64,000 bases of DNA from NCBI RefSeq assembly GCF_900188325.1, contig NZ_FZPD01000003.1, positions 372,001-436,000 of the forward strand. The letters are read 5' to 3'. Made by a program: the position numbers and the translations under genes. This stretch comes from Ekhidna lutea (lineage in GTDB: Bacteria; Bacteroidota; Bacteroidia; Cytophagales; Cyclobacteriaceae). A model generated the notes under the pieces. The model saw only the letters and a program-made list of their open reading frames with translations. It was not told where the DNA came from and searched no databases. Positions 8,835 through 17,742 of the stretch are shown one piece after another (position 1 is the stretch's first letter; each line of letters opens with the position of its first letter).

Positions 8835-10094
8835 TTGCAATCCATTGAAATACAACATACAGACCTGTTGAAGGGATACAACGAAGTGAGAAGCCAAACA
8901 CAATTTCTATGTGATCCACTGGAAATTGAAGATTTTGTTGTTCAGCCTGTCATGGATGTTAGTCCACTCAAGTGGCATTTAGGACACACAACCTGGTTTT
9001 TCGAAAACTTTATTTTGGTTCCGAATATGCTTGATTATAAGGCTTTTCACCCAAAATATGCCTACTTATTCAATAGCTACTATATCTCTGCCGGAGATCG
9101 GTGGTCCAGGGAAAATAGAGGCCAATTGACACGACCGACGGTCAAGGAAGTCTTTGAATACAGAAGCTATGTGGATGAGCACATGAAGCAATTTCTTGAA
9201 AACCAGGAAATAGCGGAGACATTGGCTGAAGTGCTCATTTTAGGAATGAATCATGAGCAGCAGCATCAGGAGTTGTTTTTGTACGATATCAAGCGAATTC
9301 TGGGCGACAACCCACTTTTTCCAGTTTACAGAAAAGAAGAAAAACCAGTCAAACAGGTAAATTCAGAAATGGAATGGCTGAACATTGATGAGGGCATTTA
9401 TGAAATTGGACATGAGGGCAATGGTTTCCATTTCGATAATGAGGAAGGACGACATAAAGTCTTTTTGCACGAATTTCAGATATGCTCCAGTCTTATAACC
9501 AATGGGGAATATTTGAAATTCATTGAAGATGGTGGGTATCGTAATCATATGCTTTGGTTGTCAGAAGCGTGGGATTGGGTCAATGAGAATGAAGTAAAAG
9601 CACCAAGGTATTGGAATCAGGAAGATGGTGGTGAGTGGGGACACTACACCCTTCACGGGTATGAGCAAATAAAAGAAGAAGACCCTGTTTGCCACATTTC
9701 GTTTTATGAGGCAGATGCATTTGCTCGCTGGAGAGGATGTAGACTCCCTACCGAGCAAGAATGGGAAGTAGCATGCAAGATGTATTCACCAAATGTTCTT
9801 GCAGACGCCAACTTTGTTGAAAACAAACATTTTAAAGCAATTCAGACTTCAGACTTTGATTTTTTTGGTAATCTGTGGGAGTGGACATCCAGCCCATACG
9901 TATCCTACCCGTACTATAATCCACCTGAAGGAGCTCTAGGAGAGTACAATGGTAAATTCATGGTGAACCAGATGGTGCTTAGAGGCGGTTCTTTTGGCAC
10001 GCCAAGAAATCATATTCGTGCAACATATCGTAATTTTTTTCACCCGCATCTGCGTTGGATGTTTTCTGGCATCCGGCTGGCTAAGTACATATAA
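8835..10094 (+). CDS. egtB: Ergothioneine biosynthesis protein EgtB
   Basis: This 419-residue protein has an N-terminal DinB-like helical domain and a C-terminal formylglycine-generating-enzyme (sulfatase-modifying) domain, the EgtB layout. Iron-ligand histidines are in WHLGHTTWFFE (about residues 47-57) and NHEQQHQELF (about 133). The FGE domain shows FGNLWEWTSSP and RGGSFGTPRNHIRATYRNFF. EgtB is the non-haem iron sulfoxide synthase joining a thiol donor to trimethylhistidine. The start is TTG at 8835; no ATG precedes it in frame before MDVSPLKW. egtD follows after 6 bp. No egtA or egtC is adjacent, so the thiol donor may be cysteine directly, or those genes lie elsewhere. Confidence 0.93.
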   Translation: MQSIEIQHTDLLKGYNEVRSQTQFLCDPLEIEDFVVQPVMDVSPLKWHLGHTTWFFENFILVPNMLDYKAFHPKYAYLFNSYYISAGDRWSRENRGQLTRPTVKEVFEYRSYVDEHMKQFLENQEIAETLAEVLILGMNHEQQHQELFLYDIKRILGDNPLFPVYRKEEKPVKQVNSEMEWLNIDEGIYEIGHEGNGFHFDNEEGRHKVFLHEFQICSSLITNGEYLKFIEDGGYRNHMLWLSEAWDWVNENEVKAPRYWNQEDGGEWGHYTLHGYEQIKEEDPVCHISFYEADAFARWRGCRLPTEQEWEVACKMYSPNVLADANFVENKHFKAIQTSDFDFFGNLWEWTSSPYVSYPYYNPPEGALGEYNGKFMVNQMVLRGGSFGTPRNHIRATYRNFFHPHLRWMFSGIRLAKYI

Positions 10095-10100
10095 AAACAA

Positions 10101-11060
10101 ATGACCAAGGAAATATCAACGCTCACTCCCTTCGCAGAGGATGTAATGGAAGGACTAATGTCTGAAAACAAGCACCTTCCATCCAAGTATTTTTATGATG
10201 CAAAGGGCGATAGTCTTTTTCAGCAAATTATGCACCTGGATGAATACTACCTCACCAGGAAAGAACTTGAGATTTTCGAAACACATAAAGCAGCAATTTT
10301 AGAAGCTATAAATGGTGACAATGAGCCATTACGAATTATCGAATTGGGGGCTGGCGATGGTTTGAAGACTAAGGTTTTACTTAAATATTTTCTTTCTCAG
10401 GGAGTTGATTTTATTTACACCCCGGTGGATATTTCTGGCAATGTGCTAGAGATTTTAGAGCAAAACCTGACAGCTGAAATACCAGGCCTAAAGATAGAAA
10501 CCTATGAAGGTGATTACTTCGATGCTTTGAAAGGAATATCAGAGCGGCCAGAAAAGGATATCGTTTTTTTCCTAGGCTCTAATGTTGGAAACTTTAGCCG
10601 TGAAGAAGCGGAGAAGTTTCTTTCTGACCTGCAGAAGTTTCTAAAAGCAGGGGACCTACTCTTTATGGGTGTGGATCTAAAAAAAGATCCGGCAATTATT
10701 CTGAACGCTTACAATGATTCTCAAGGTGTGACCCGTGAGTTCAACTTAAACCTATTGGACAGAATCAACACAGAAATGGGTGCTAACTTTGATCGGGATC
10801 AGTTTCTTCATTACCCATATTACAACCCACATACAGGAGAGTGCAGAAGTTACCTCATAAGTAAATCAGAACAGGAAATCACATTTGAAGAGGAGTCAGT
10901 TGTTTTAAGGGCATGGGAGGCCATCTTCATGGAGATCTCAAAAAAATATGATCGAAAACAATTGGAACAGCTGGCAAAAGCATCCGGTTTCTGTCCTGTA
11001 CAATCTTTCCTTGATTCCGACAATTGGTTTGCAGATGTGCTTTGGCAAAAGGAAAAATAA
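10101..11060 (+). CDS. egtD: L-histidine N-alpha-methyltransferase EgtD
   Basis: This 319-residue SAM-dependent methyltransferase is of the EgtD type. It opens with LPSKYFYDAKGDSLFQQIM and LDEYYLTRKELEIFE, which are hallmarks of the family. The SAM-binding motif is IIELGAGDGLKTKVLL, followed by YTPVDISGNVLE and FFLGSNVGNFSREEA. The substrate-binding domain near the C-terminus keeps FDRDQFLHYPYYN and ECRSYLISK. It trimethylates histidine to hercynine, the substrate of EgtB encoded just upstream (6 bp gap). Together they form the minimal two-gene ergothioneine pathway core, a redox-protective thione. Confidence 0.94.
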   Translation: MTKEISTLTPFAEDVMEGLMSENKHLPSKYFYDAKGDSLFQQIMHLDEYYLTRKELEIFETHKAAILEAINGDNEPLRIIELGAGDGLKTKVLLKYFLSQGVDFIYTPVDISGNVLEILEQNLTAEIPGLKIETYEGDYFDALKGISERPEKDIVFFLGSNVGNFSREEAEKFLSDLQKFLKAGDLLFMGVDLKKDPAIILNAYNDSQGVTREFNLNLLDRINTEMGANFDRDQFLHYPYYNPHTGECRSYLISKSEQEITFEEESVVLRAWEAIFMEISKKYDRKQLEQLAKASGFCPVQSFLDSDNWFADVLWQKEK

Positions 11061-11124
11061 TGACTTTTCTATGGCGGGTTTTCTCACATCTTGCCGTCAA
11101 TAAAGAGAACCAAAGATTTTTAAA

Positions 11125-11919
11125 ATGAAAAAATTGAATTTCAAGCTGGTTGTCTATGCTTTCAGCATCTTAATGTTAATGGCCTGCGGAGATGATGATT
11201 CCGTACCTGCAATGGATGATGTAGAAGGTGATGAGATAGATGACGATGAGTCAGAAGTAGATCAGATCGACATCAGCACTTTAGCTGCAAAATTTTATAA
11301 TACTGAGGCTGTAAGCGTCGCTTTTGATGACACTTGGGTTACGATCACTTCATCAAACTTGCCGGATCATAAAAGCATGTATTATCCAATGAATGATCCA
11401 TTGTACGAAGCATATGATGAGCCGAATAATCCCGATTTCAAGAAAAACCCAGGAGAAATAGGTGCTCAAAACTATGTGTTCAAAATCCCTAGATATCCAT
11501 CAGAAGCAACGAATAAAGAGTCAACTCCAATGGGACCAATGGGTGTCTCCATCAACAGTGTGGTTTTCTTTAATCAAGAAGCCGCACCGGGTGATGATAT
11601 TTTAGAAGAGCTAAATACATTTGATCAATTTGAAGGTCATCCAGCTGGTGATGCCTACCACTATCATATTGAACCTATCTGGCTCACAGAAAATAAAGGA
11701 TCAGATGCCTTTTTAGGATTTCTATTAGACGGATTTCCTGTTTATGGGCCGATGGAAAATGGAAAAACCATCACCAATGATGATTTAGATGATTATCACG
11801 GTCATACATCAGCAACAGCAGATTTTCCTGACGGAATATACCACTATCACATTACTGAAGACCTGCCATGGATTAATGGTGATGGATTTTTCGGTGTAGC
11901 AGGAACGATCACACAGTAA
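11125..11919 (+). CDS. YHYH-domain lipoprotein
   Basis: This 264-residue lipoprotein has lipobox LMLMAC, followed by an acidic linker and a YHYH domain. The family motif appears twice (DAYHYHIEP and GIYHYHITE), with LGFLLDGFPVYGP between them and GHTSATADFPDG before the second copy. YHYH proteins are secreted or envelope-anchored; a metal-binding role is plausible from the His/Tyr clusters but unproven. It begins a run of three envelope genes with the YwqK-like and SCO genes 45 bp downstream, suggesting a shared copper- or redox-related role. Confidence 0.88.
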   Translation: MKKLNFKLVVYAFSILMLMACGDDDSVPAMDDVEGDEIDDDESEVDQIDISTLAAKFYNTEAVSVAFDDTWVTITSSNLPDHKSMYYPMNDPLYEAYDEPNNPDFKKNPGEIGAQNYVFKIPRYPSEATNKESTPMGPMGVSINSVVFFNQEAAPGDDILEELNTFDQFEGHPAGDAYHYHIEPIWLTENKGSDAFLGFLLDGFPVYGPMENGKTITNDDLDDYHGHTSATADFPDGIYHYHITEDLPWINGDGFFGVAGTITQ

Positions 11920-11964
11920 CAAAACAATTGTGGGGTTGATCCATTAGGTCGACCCCATTTTTCT

Positions 11965-12597
11965 ATGAAGCAAGTAGGAACTATAGGACTTTTAGTTTGG
12001 ATGATGGTTGGTTGCATCCATTCAAAAGAAGAGATCAATCCTCTCGTTGAAGAGATAGCATATGATATTCCGAAAATTAACATTCTTGCTACTAACCCGG
12101 ATATTACCAAAAAACAAAATGGTGATGTATTCTATCATGACCTACCTTTTTCAGGTTATTTGGTTGAAAGATATCCCAATGACTCTCTCTCATTAAAGAT
12201 TGGATTTTATGATGGGAAGCAAAATGGGGTGATGACTTCTTATTATGAAAATGGAAGCATACGATACATACGACCATACCTGAATGGTGAAAAGCATGGC
12301 AAGCATGTTGGATTTCATAAAAATGGGACTAAGGCTTTTGAGTATCATTTTGTTGATGGTTTTAGCGAGGGAAACCATAAAGAGTGGTACGATAATCGAC
12401 AACCCGCTACCGATATGAATTATGTAAATGGAAAAGAATTTGGAAGGCAACAGGCCTGGAGACCTGACGGCAAGGTACGGTCCAATTATATCGTACGAGA
12501 GAATGGAAGGAGATATGGCTTGATGGGGATCAAAAGATGTACAAAACTTGATGGGGTCACTCAATCTGTTGACCCATATAAAGGAGAAGAGCAATGA
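11965..12597 (+). CDS. YwqK-like MORN-repeat lipoprotein
   Basis: This 210-residue protein has a short N-terminal hydrophobic segment ending in a lipobox-like VGC. The body is a string of MORN/YwqK repeats of the form YYENGSIRYIRPYLNGEKHG, FHKNGTKAFEYHFVDG and YDNRQPATDMNYVNGKEFG, each a beta-hairpin. Databases name such proteins after a YwqK antitoxin, but here the signal and repeat number indicate an envelope protein with no toxin partner. Its stop overlaps the SCO start by 4 bp (ATGA). Confidence 0.8.
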   Translation: MKQVGTIGLLVWMMVGCIHSKEEINPLVEEIAYDIPKINILATNPDITKKQNGDVFYHDLPFSGYLVERYPNDSLSLKIGFYDGKQNGVMTSYYENGSIRYIRPYLNGEKHGKHVGFHKNGTKAFEYHFVDGFSEGNHKEWYDNRQPATDMNYVNGKEFGRQQAWRPDGKVRSNYIVRENGRRYGLMGIKRCTKLDGVTQSVDPYKGEEQ

Positions 12598-13232
12598 GAA
12601 ATATGTTATATATGCTGATTGCGGTTCTTTTACTCAGTTGCAAATCGAAAAATGGAAAGGAGATCGACCTTCCTTTTTATAATGAAGAAACCTTCACTGC
12701 TGAATGGATCGAAGAAAATGACTCAAGATATGACAAGATTCATACAATCTCGGATTTTGAGTTTGTAAACCAGGAAGGTGAGATTATTACAAATAAGACT
12801 TTTGATGGGAAAGTCTATGTTGCTAATTTTTTCTTCACCATGTGCCCGACAGTTTGTCCAAAAATGGAGGCAAACTTGTCAATGGTTCAGGATGAGTTTA
12901 AAGATAATAGTCAAGTGAAAATACTCTCTCATACGGTAATGCCTTGGGCAGATAGTGTAGCAAGGCTGAAGGAGTATGCTCAGCAAAATGAAATCAACTC
13001 GCAGCAATGGCATTTAGTCACCGGTGAGCAAGAAGAGATTTACAAAATGGGTCGCCTTGCATACTTTGCAGATGAAGGGTTTGGTAAAGGGGTCACAGAT
13101 TTGGATGACTTTCTACACACAGAAAATATCGTATTGATCGATCAAAAAAGAAGAATCAGGGGTATTTACAATGGCACTTTAAAGCTCGAGATGAGAAGAA
13201 TGATGGAGGATATCAGGTATCTTATAGAATAA
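12594..13232 (+). CDS. SCO1/SenC family copper chaperone-like lipoprotein
   Basis: This 212-residue lipoprotein (LLLLSC at about residue 16) has a thioredoxin-like SCO domain. The metal-binding cysteines are in FFFTMCPTVCPKME (C84 and C88) and the distal histidine is in DDFLHTENIVLID, followed by the usual LIDQKRRIRGIYNGT. SCO proteins deliver copper to the CuA centre of cytochrome oxidase or act as thiol reductases at the periplasmic face. No oxidase genes are in the window. It is the last gene of the YHYH/YwqK-like/SCO set, translationally coupled to the YwqK-like gene. Confidence 0.9.
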   Translation: MRNMLYMLIAVLLLSCKSKNGKEIDLPFYNEETFTAEWIEENDSRYDKIHTISDFEFVNQEGEIITNKTFDGKVYVANFFFTMCPTVCPKMEANLSMVQDEFKDNSQVKILSHTVMPWADSVARLKEYAQQNEINSQQWHLVTGEQEEIYKMGRLAYFADEGFGKGVTDLDDFLHTENIVLIDQKRRIRGIYNGTLKLEMRRMMEDIRYLIE

Positions 13233-13242
13233 AGCACGGTAG

Positions 13243-13326
13243 TGCCCAGAGCGGGAGTCGAACCCGCACGTCCATACGAACACATGGCCCTCAACCATGC
13301 CTGTCTACCAGTTTCAGCACCTGGGC
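13243..13326 (-). tRNA. tRNA-Leu (anticodon GAG)
   Basis: On the minus strand an 84-nt class II tRNA folds by eye. The acceptor is GCCCAGG paired with TCTGGGC and discriminator A, the D-arm contains ACTGGTAGAC, the anticodon loop TTGAGGG gives GAG, there is a long variable arm, and the T-loop is GTTCGACTC. The CCA is not encoded. It lies 10 bp from the convergent SCO stop. Confidence 0.93.
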
Positions 13327-13428
13327 AATTTTGAATCGTTACACTGCTTCTTTAAAGCAATGAAAAAATTAATCTGAGGACGGCAAAAATAACTTTTTGA
13401 GTATAACCCACCTACTCAAATCAAAACA

Positions 13429-13454
13429 AAAAAGCCGGATTCAATCCGGCTTTT
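13429..13454. terminator. Bidirectional terminator
   Basis: The stem AGCCGGAT/ATCCGGCT has a three-base loop, flanked by AAAAA on one side and TTTT on the other, so it can work in both directions. It lies 25 bp past the stop of the YqhA-like gene (13479, minus strand). Confidence 0.75.
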
Positions 13455-13478
13455 AGAATCTTTTCAATTTCTTAAATA

Positions 13479-14066
13479 CTAATGACCTGATTCGTCATCA
13501 TTGTGTTCACTTGCATTTGGCGCATGTGAAGCATGATAGCTATGGGTAATTTTCTCAGTTTGTGACAGCAATAATGCAGAAACGATGAATACCATGTGTA
13601 TTACAATCTCAATGACAATACCCTCCGGACTTGTCTTTTGCACCTCGTTTCTGTAGTCAATGAAAGTTTTCAGTAAGTATACCCCTGAAATAGAGGCGAG
13701 TGAGGTTGCAAGTTTAATTTTTAACTGACCAGCATCCAGACCTTCAAGCCAAAGCGGTTTATCATCATGCATGTCTACATCAATTCGGCTGGTGAAGATT
13801 GAATAACCACCTATTGTAACCATTACTACAAGGTTCATCACCATGGAGATATCCACAAGACCTAAAATGCTAAGCATCATCTTGGTTTCATTCCAAATAG
13901 TGGTGTATTTCACCATATACATAAGCTCTTGAAAAAACTTATAGAGATAGAAAAATGATGCGATGATTAGCCCTGTATAAAGTGGAGCTTGTACCCAGCG
14001 ACTCCAGAAAATAAAACCCTCGAAAAAGCTTTCAAACCGTTTTATTGGGGTATTCTCGTTACTCAT
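13479..14066 (-). CDS. YqhA/UPF0114 family membrane protein
   Basis: This 195-residue protein has four hydrophobic segments. Family landmarks of UPF0114 (E. coli YqhA) are clear: FIFWSRWVQAPLYTGLIIASF at the start, LGLVDISMVMNLVVMVTIGGY in the second third, then LDAGQLKIKLATSLASISG and the helix VIHMVFIVSALLL. Function of the family is unknown. The His-rich C-terminal tail (HSYHASHAPNASEHNDD) is an addition compared with the enterobacterial protein and could bind metal, but that is inference. It is monocistronic. Confidence 0.88.
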   Translation of the reverse strand: MSNENTPIKRFESFFEGFIFWSRWVQAPLYTGLIIASFFYLYKFFQELMYMVKYTTIWNETKMMLSILGLVDISMVMNLVVMVTIGGYSIFTSRIDVDMHDDKPLWLEGLDAGQLKIKLATSLASISGVYLLKTFIDYRNEVQKTSPEGIVIEIVIHMVFIVSALLLSQTEKITHSYHASHAPNASEHNDDESGH

Positions 14067-14144
14067 AATGCTTAGACCAGTTAAAATTTAACCTGAAATA
14101 TAAATGATAATTGGAAGGTAGACCTTTCACTTAGCGAAATTAAG

Positions 14145-14540
14145 TCAATCTTCATCAAATAATACCAACGTACCACCAATATAGTCATGTAGCGCTTTTC
14201 TTTTTGTGTTGAACGCAATAAGAATAAATCCAGCAAAAAACAGTAGCAAGGATAGTATCTTGGTGAGATTTCTAACGATGGCCTGATAAGTCGTTACTTT
14301 TCGATCCGAATCACTACTAACCTTGATTTTAGTCCATTTTTTACCGGGAGTAGCATGCCATGAGGAGGCTTCAAAGGCAATGTGATAGATGAGATAAATA
14401 CTGCCTAGTATCATCAGGTCATAATCAGATCGAGGAATGATAAATGACATTAAGTAAAAAAGAAATAAGATTGGGAGTAGATCTATATTGTGAGCCATCA
14501 ATCTTTTCCAAAACCCTGCGTATTTATTTATTTCTTCCAA
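14145..14540 (-). CDS. RDD family membrane protein
   Basis: This 131-residue protein has three hydrophobic segments and the RDD pattern. It has FWKRLMAHNIDLLPILFLFYL near the N-terminus (with H replacing the first R of the usual R-x-x-A-x-x-I-D), SSWHATPGKKWTKIKV in the loop, and a C-terminal helix ending KRKALHDYIGGTLVL. RDD proteins are small inner-membrane proteins, some implicated in ion exchange; no substrate can be assigned. It is divergent from the SRPBCC-GyrI gene, with 39 bp between their starts. Confidence 0.82.
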   Translation of the reverse strand: MEEINKYAGFWKRLMAHNIDLLPILFLFYLMSFIIPRSDYDLMILGSIYLIYHIAFEASSWHATPGKKWTKIKVSSDSDRKVTTYQAIVRNLTKILSLLLFFAGFILIAFNTKRKALHDYIGGTLVLFDED

Positions 14541-14579
14541 TCCACTTAACTTTAAGATTCACAAAAATCAACTCTAATT

Positions 14580-15584
14580 ATGAAAGTTCTCAAAATTATA
14601 GGAATCATCATTTTGGTGATTGTAATTATTGGTATTGTGGCTACAGTTTTTGGTCCAACAGAATCACATGTGGAGCGTTCTGTTACCATTGATGCTCCTG
14701 TCGAAACCGTTTTTAAAGAAGTGAATGGATTTCGGACTTTTGATCAGTTTTCTGCCTGGTCAGAAGTGGACACCACAGCAAAAGTAATCATTGAAGGACC
14801 TGCAACGGGTGTTGGAGCGAGCTATCGTTGGGATAGTGATAATTCTGATCTGGGAAAAGGGAGTATTGAAATCATTGAATCAGACGAGAATATGATGGTT
14901 AAATCCAAAATGAAATTCGAAGGTTACCCGGGAGAACCGACCGCTTCATGGATTTTAAATGAAGAAGATGGCAAGACGGTTGTTACCTACACGTATGATG
15001 AAACTAATATCTCCGGCATTGGTAAATTATTTGCCTACGGAATCGATGGTATGCTTGGACCAATGTATGAAAGAACATTAGAGAAATTAAAAAGCAGGAT
15101 AGAAAGTCGTCCTGAGTTTACCTATCAAATAGATCAGGTTGAAACTGAGGCAATGCCATATATCGGCTCTCAGGTAACCTCTTCAAGTGACCCGCAAATG
15201 ATTGGTGAGGTAATGGGTGAGACCTATGAAAAAGTATTTGAATATTTGAATGCGAACAACATTGAAATGCAAGGGGCACCCATCTCAATCAACATAAATT
15301 ATGATGAGCAGTCAGCAGAAATGATCTGCGCTGTTCCTGTTGGAGAAGGGGCTAGTCCTGGGGATGATCTTGTTGGCGGAATGACCTATGAGGGTGCTGC
15401 ATTAAAGACGGTATATTTAGGTAATTATGATAATATCGGAGATGCACACGAGGATCTGAATGCATATATTTCATATTACGGTTATGATCGAAATGGTCAG
15501 CCATGGGAAGAATATATAACCGATCCCATGAGCGAACCAGACACATCGAAGTGGATGACAAATGTTTACTACCCTGTCAAATAG
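14580..15584 (+). CDS. Membrane-anchored SRPBCC domain plus GyrI-like effector-binding domain
   Basis: This 334-residue protein has one N-terminal membrane segment (ILVIVIIGIVATVF), an SRPBCC/polyketide-cyclase-like domain (about 30-175; HVERSVTIDAPVETVFKEV at its start), and a C-terminal GyrI-like small-molecule-binding domain (about 185-330; PYIGSQVTSS and KTVYLGNYDNIGDAHEDL). Both domains form hydrophobic pockets, so a ligand-binding or buffering role at the inner membrane is likely; nothing indicates catalysis. The combination recurs in Bacteroidota as I recall it. A strong terminator follows. Confidence 0.82.
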   Translation: MKVLKIIGIIILVIVIIGIVATVFGPTESHVERSVTIDAPVETVFKEVNGFRTFDQFSAWSEVDTTAKVIIEGPATGVGASYRWDSDNSDLGKGSIEIIESDENMMVKSKMKFEGYPGEPTASWILNEEDGKTVVTYTYDETNISGIGKLFAYGIDGMLGPMYERTLEKLKSRIESRPEFTYQIDQVETEAMPYIGSQVTSSSDPQMIGEVMGETYEKVFEYLNANNIEMQGAPISININYDEQSAEMICAVPVGEGASPGDDLVGGMTYEGAALKTVYLGNYDNIGDAHEDLNAYISYYGYDRNGQPWEEYITDPMSEPDTSKWMTNVYYPVK

Positions 15585-15602
15585 CAAAGATTGAAATTTT
15601 TG

Positions 15603-15628
15603 AAAGCCCCGGTTGCGGGGCTTTTTTA
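15603..15628 (+). terminator. Rho-independent terminator
   Basis: The stem AAAGCCCC/GGGGCTTT with loop GGTTGC is followed by a T-run, 18 bp past the stop at 15584. Confidence 0.85.
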
Positions 15629-15725
15629 TTTAATCACTTGTAGAGTAGCCAAAAATACCCCTTATTAGGTAGTGCAAAAGGCAGGTTGTTTTTTTACCTT
15701 TCTGCAATAAACCTAACGCTAATCC

Positions 15726-17741
15726 ATGCCTACCTTTTATAAAACAATAAGGTTACCTATTGTCTTCCTTTTGATATTGTTTGGTTTTAACACCACATTA
15801 AGCCAGGATCTAAATAATGTCAATACAGGAGCTGTAGTGAAGAATGCAAAGGTCAGCTTTGATGGCACCAAGATGGTGTTTCTGGCAAATTATTACGGGA
15901 GCTTCTGGCCGTATATGTCAACCTACAATGCTGATTCAGCTATGTGGGGAGAGCCGGAAAAAATATTTGAAAATGATGTGATCGCTGGCTTTGAAATCAG
16001 AGATCCACATCTAAGTTTTGATAACACCAAATTGTATTTTGCTGCTCGTACCAGCGAAAAACCTGACTTTGACATTTTCTATTCTGAGCTCCAAAATGGA
16101 ATTTGGTCCAAACCAACATCACTTGATATTGGAATCAATTCTCCTGAAGATGAACTTGGCCCGGCTTTATCCGCTGATGAGAAGAAAGTGCTGTTCACTC
16201 GACCATTGCCACCGGAAGCTAAAGCAGACGAATTTTGTGGCCAGCTTTTTTACAGTGAACTAACTGAGGCAGGATCATGGTCTGAGCCAGAATTATTGCC
16301 TCCAGCTTACAACACCGGGTGTATCTGTTCGCCATACTACGCACGTGATAATAAAACCTTCTTCTACTCGTCTTTTGAAGATGTTGAAGATGGCGAAGGC
16401 AAACGGGTAGCCAGAAAGCAATTCTCGGTTTTCTGGGCCAGAATTGATGGGTTATTCAGATATAACCCTAAGCCGATACTATCAATAATTGCCGATGAAG
16501 ATATTGTCTCACCATCCTTGGATAGAGACAGTACGCTTTACTATAACTATGGTGAATACGCGAAAGGTCAAGACCGCATTTCATCACGTGTTTTATCCCG
16601 TGATCTAAGTTCACTATACCAACCAGCCAAAATGTCACTGGTTTCAGGACGGGTTACTGATGAAAATGGAGGCCCGTTAGAGGCTGCTATTCAGGTTATC
16701 AACCCGTATACAACAAAGGTTTTCCAGGAAGCAGTAAGTGATGAGCAAGGCAATTATCAAGTGTTTGTACCTGTCGGCGAACAATTTTCTCTGCTTGCAT
16801 ATAAAGATCAATACTCAGCACAGTCTAAACTGATTGAGCCAACGGAGCAATACATCACAAATAATTTTGAGTTATTCCCAAGTGTCGATGTGACTTTCAA
16901 TGTTTTTGATGATGAGTTTTTCTTCCCTATAGAGTCTGGTATTTCTCTGTATGATTCAGAATTTAACTTTATTGAAACCATAGAAATAACACGCGGCGAA
17001 CAGACGGTTCTATCATTAGGTAAAGAATTGAATATCATATTTAATTCAGAAAACTACTTCCCGGACACACTCAATCTGCCTTTCGATGAGGAGGTGATTT
17101 TTGATTTTTTTGATTTTGATATTGAGCTGACGAGAAAGTTGAAAGATGTAGCACTTTCGTTTGCTGATGAATCAGGCAACAACCTCGGACTTGAGATCAC
17201 GGTTTACAATGTAACCCGCAATGAGAAAACAAAGAGACAAGTAAAAGATGGGAAAATCACCCTCCAACTGCGTGATGGTGAGGTATATGAAATCAGCACA
17301 TCTGCCGAAGGTTATAGCTATTATTCTGCTGAAGTAGACCTTTCGGAAGAGCAGGAATTGAAGGAAATGAACGCGACGCTCCAATCTGTGGAGAATATTT
17401 CGCTGGTTCTTGACAATATCACTTTTGAATACAACTCCTATGAATTAAATGCTGGTTCATATGATGAGCTTGGCAAGCTGGTTAATTATTTGCAGGAAAA
17501 TGAGCAGTACAAGGTGGAGATTTCAGCCCACACAGACAATGTCGGAGCAGATGCATACAACTTGCAGCTATCCAATCTTCGCGCCAACTCGGTGTTACAA
17601 TATTTACAGGATAATGCCATCAATAAGGATCGGTTGGTGGCTGTTGGTTATGGAGAATCACAGCCCAGGTATCCCAATGACACAGAAGAAAACAAGGCCA
17701 AAAACAGGCGTGTAGAGTTTAAAATTTTAGCATCAGAATAA
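15726..17741 (+). CDS. PD40 beta-propeller/OmpA-family outer-membrane protein
   Basis: This 671-residue protein has a signal peptide followed by PD40 (WD40-like) blades up to about residue 290, such as VSFDGTKMVFLAN, LSFDNTKLYFAAR and LSADEKKVLFTRP. A carboxypeptidase-regulatory-like domain follows (about 305-390; SGRVTDENGGPLEAA), then a beta-rich spacer and a C-terminal OmpA domain (about 555-670; ISAHTDNVGADAYNLQLSN and GYGESQPRYPNDTEENKAKN). The OmpA aspartate and arginine that hold peptidoglycan are kept. The architecture resembles PorE of type IX secretion but lacks the N-terminal TPR segment. It leads a tight three-gene cluster; the next gene starts 1 bp after its stop. Confidence 0.88.
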   Translation: MPTFYKTIRLPIVFLLILFGFNTTLSQDLNNVNTGAVVKNAKVSFDGTKMVFLANYYGSFWPYMSTYNADSAMWGEPEKIFENDVIAGFEIRDPHLSFDNTKLYFAARTSEKPDFDIFYSELQNGIWSKPTSLDIGINSPEDELGPALSADEKKVLFTRPLPPEAKADEFCGQLFYSELTEAGSWSEPELLPPAYNTGCICSPYYARDNKTFFYSSFEDVEDGEGKRVARKQFSVFWARIDGLFRYNPKPILSIIADEDIVSPSLDRDSTLYYNYGEYAKGQDRISSRVLSRDLSSLYQPAKMSLVSGRVTDENGGPLEAAIQVINPYTTKVFQEAVSDEQGNYQVFVPVGEQFSLLAYKDQYSAQSKLIEPTEQYITNNFELFPSVDVTFNVFDDEFFFPIESGISLYDSEFNFIETIEITRGEQTVLSLGKELNIIFNSENYFPDTLNLPFDEEVIFDFFDFDIELTRKLKDVALSFADESGNNLGLEITVYNVTRNEKTKRQVKDGKITLQLRDGEVYEISTSAEGYSYYSAEVDLSEEQELKEMNATLQSVENISLVLDNITFEYNSYELNAGSYDELGKLVNYLQENEQYKVEISAHTDNVGADAYNLQLSNLRANSVLQYLQDNAINKDRLVAVGYGESQPRYPNDTEENKAKNRRVEFKILASE

Positions 17742-17742
17742 A

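Noticed and set aside
11965-12597. Toxin-antitoxin pair (YwqK antitoxin label)
   Set aside because: The protein is a secreted MORN-repeat lipoprotein with no toxin gene beside it; the label is inherited from databases.
15726-17741. Type IX secretion component PorE
   Set aside because: Domain order is similar, but the N-terminal TPR is missing and no other por/gld genes are present.
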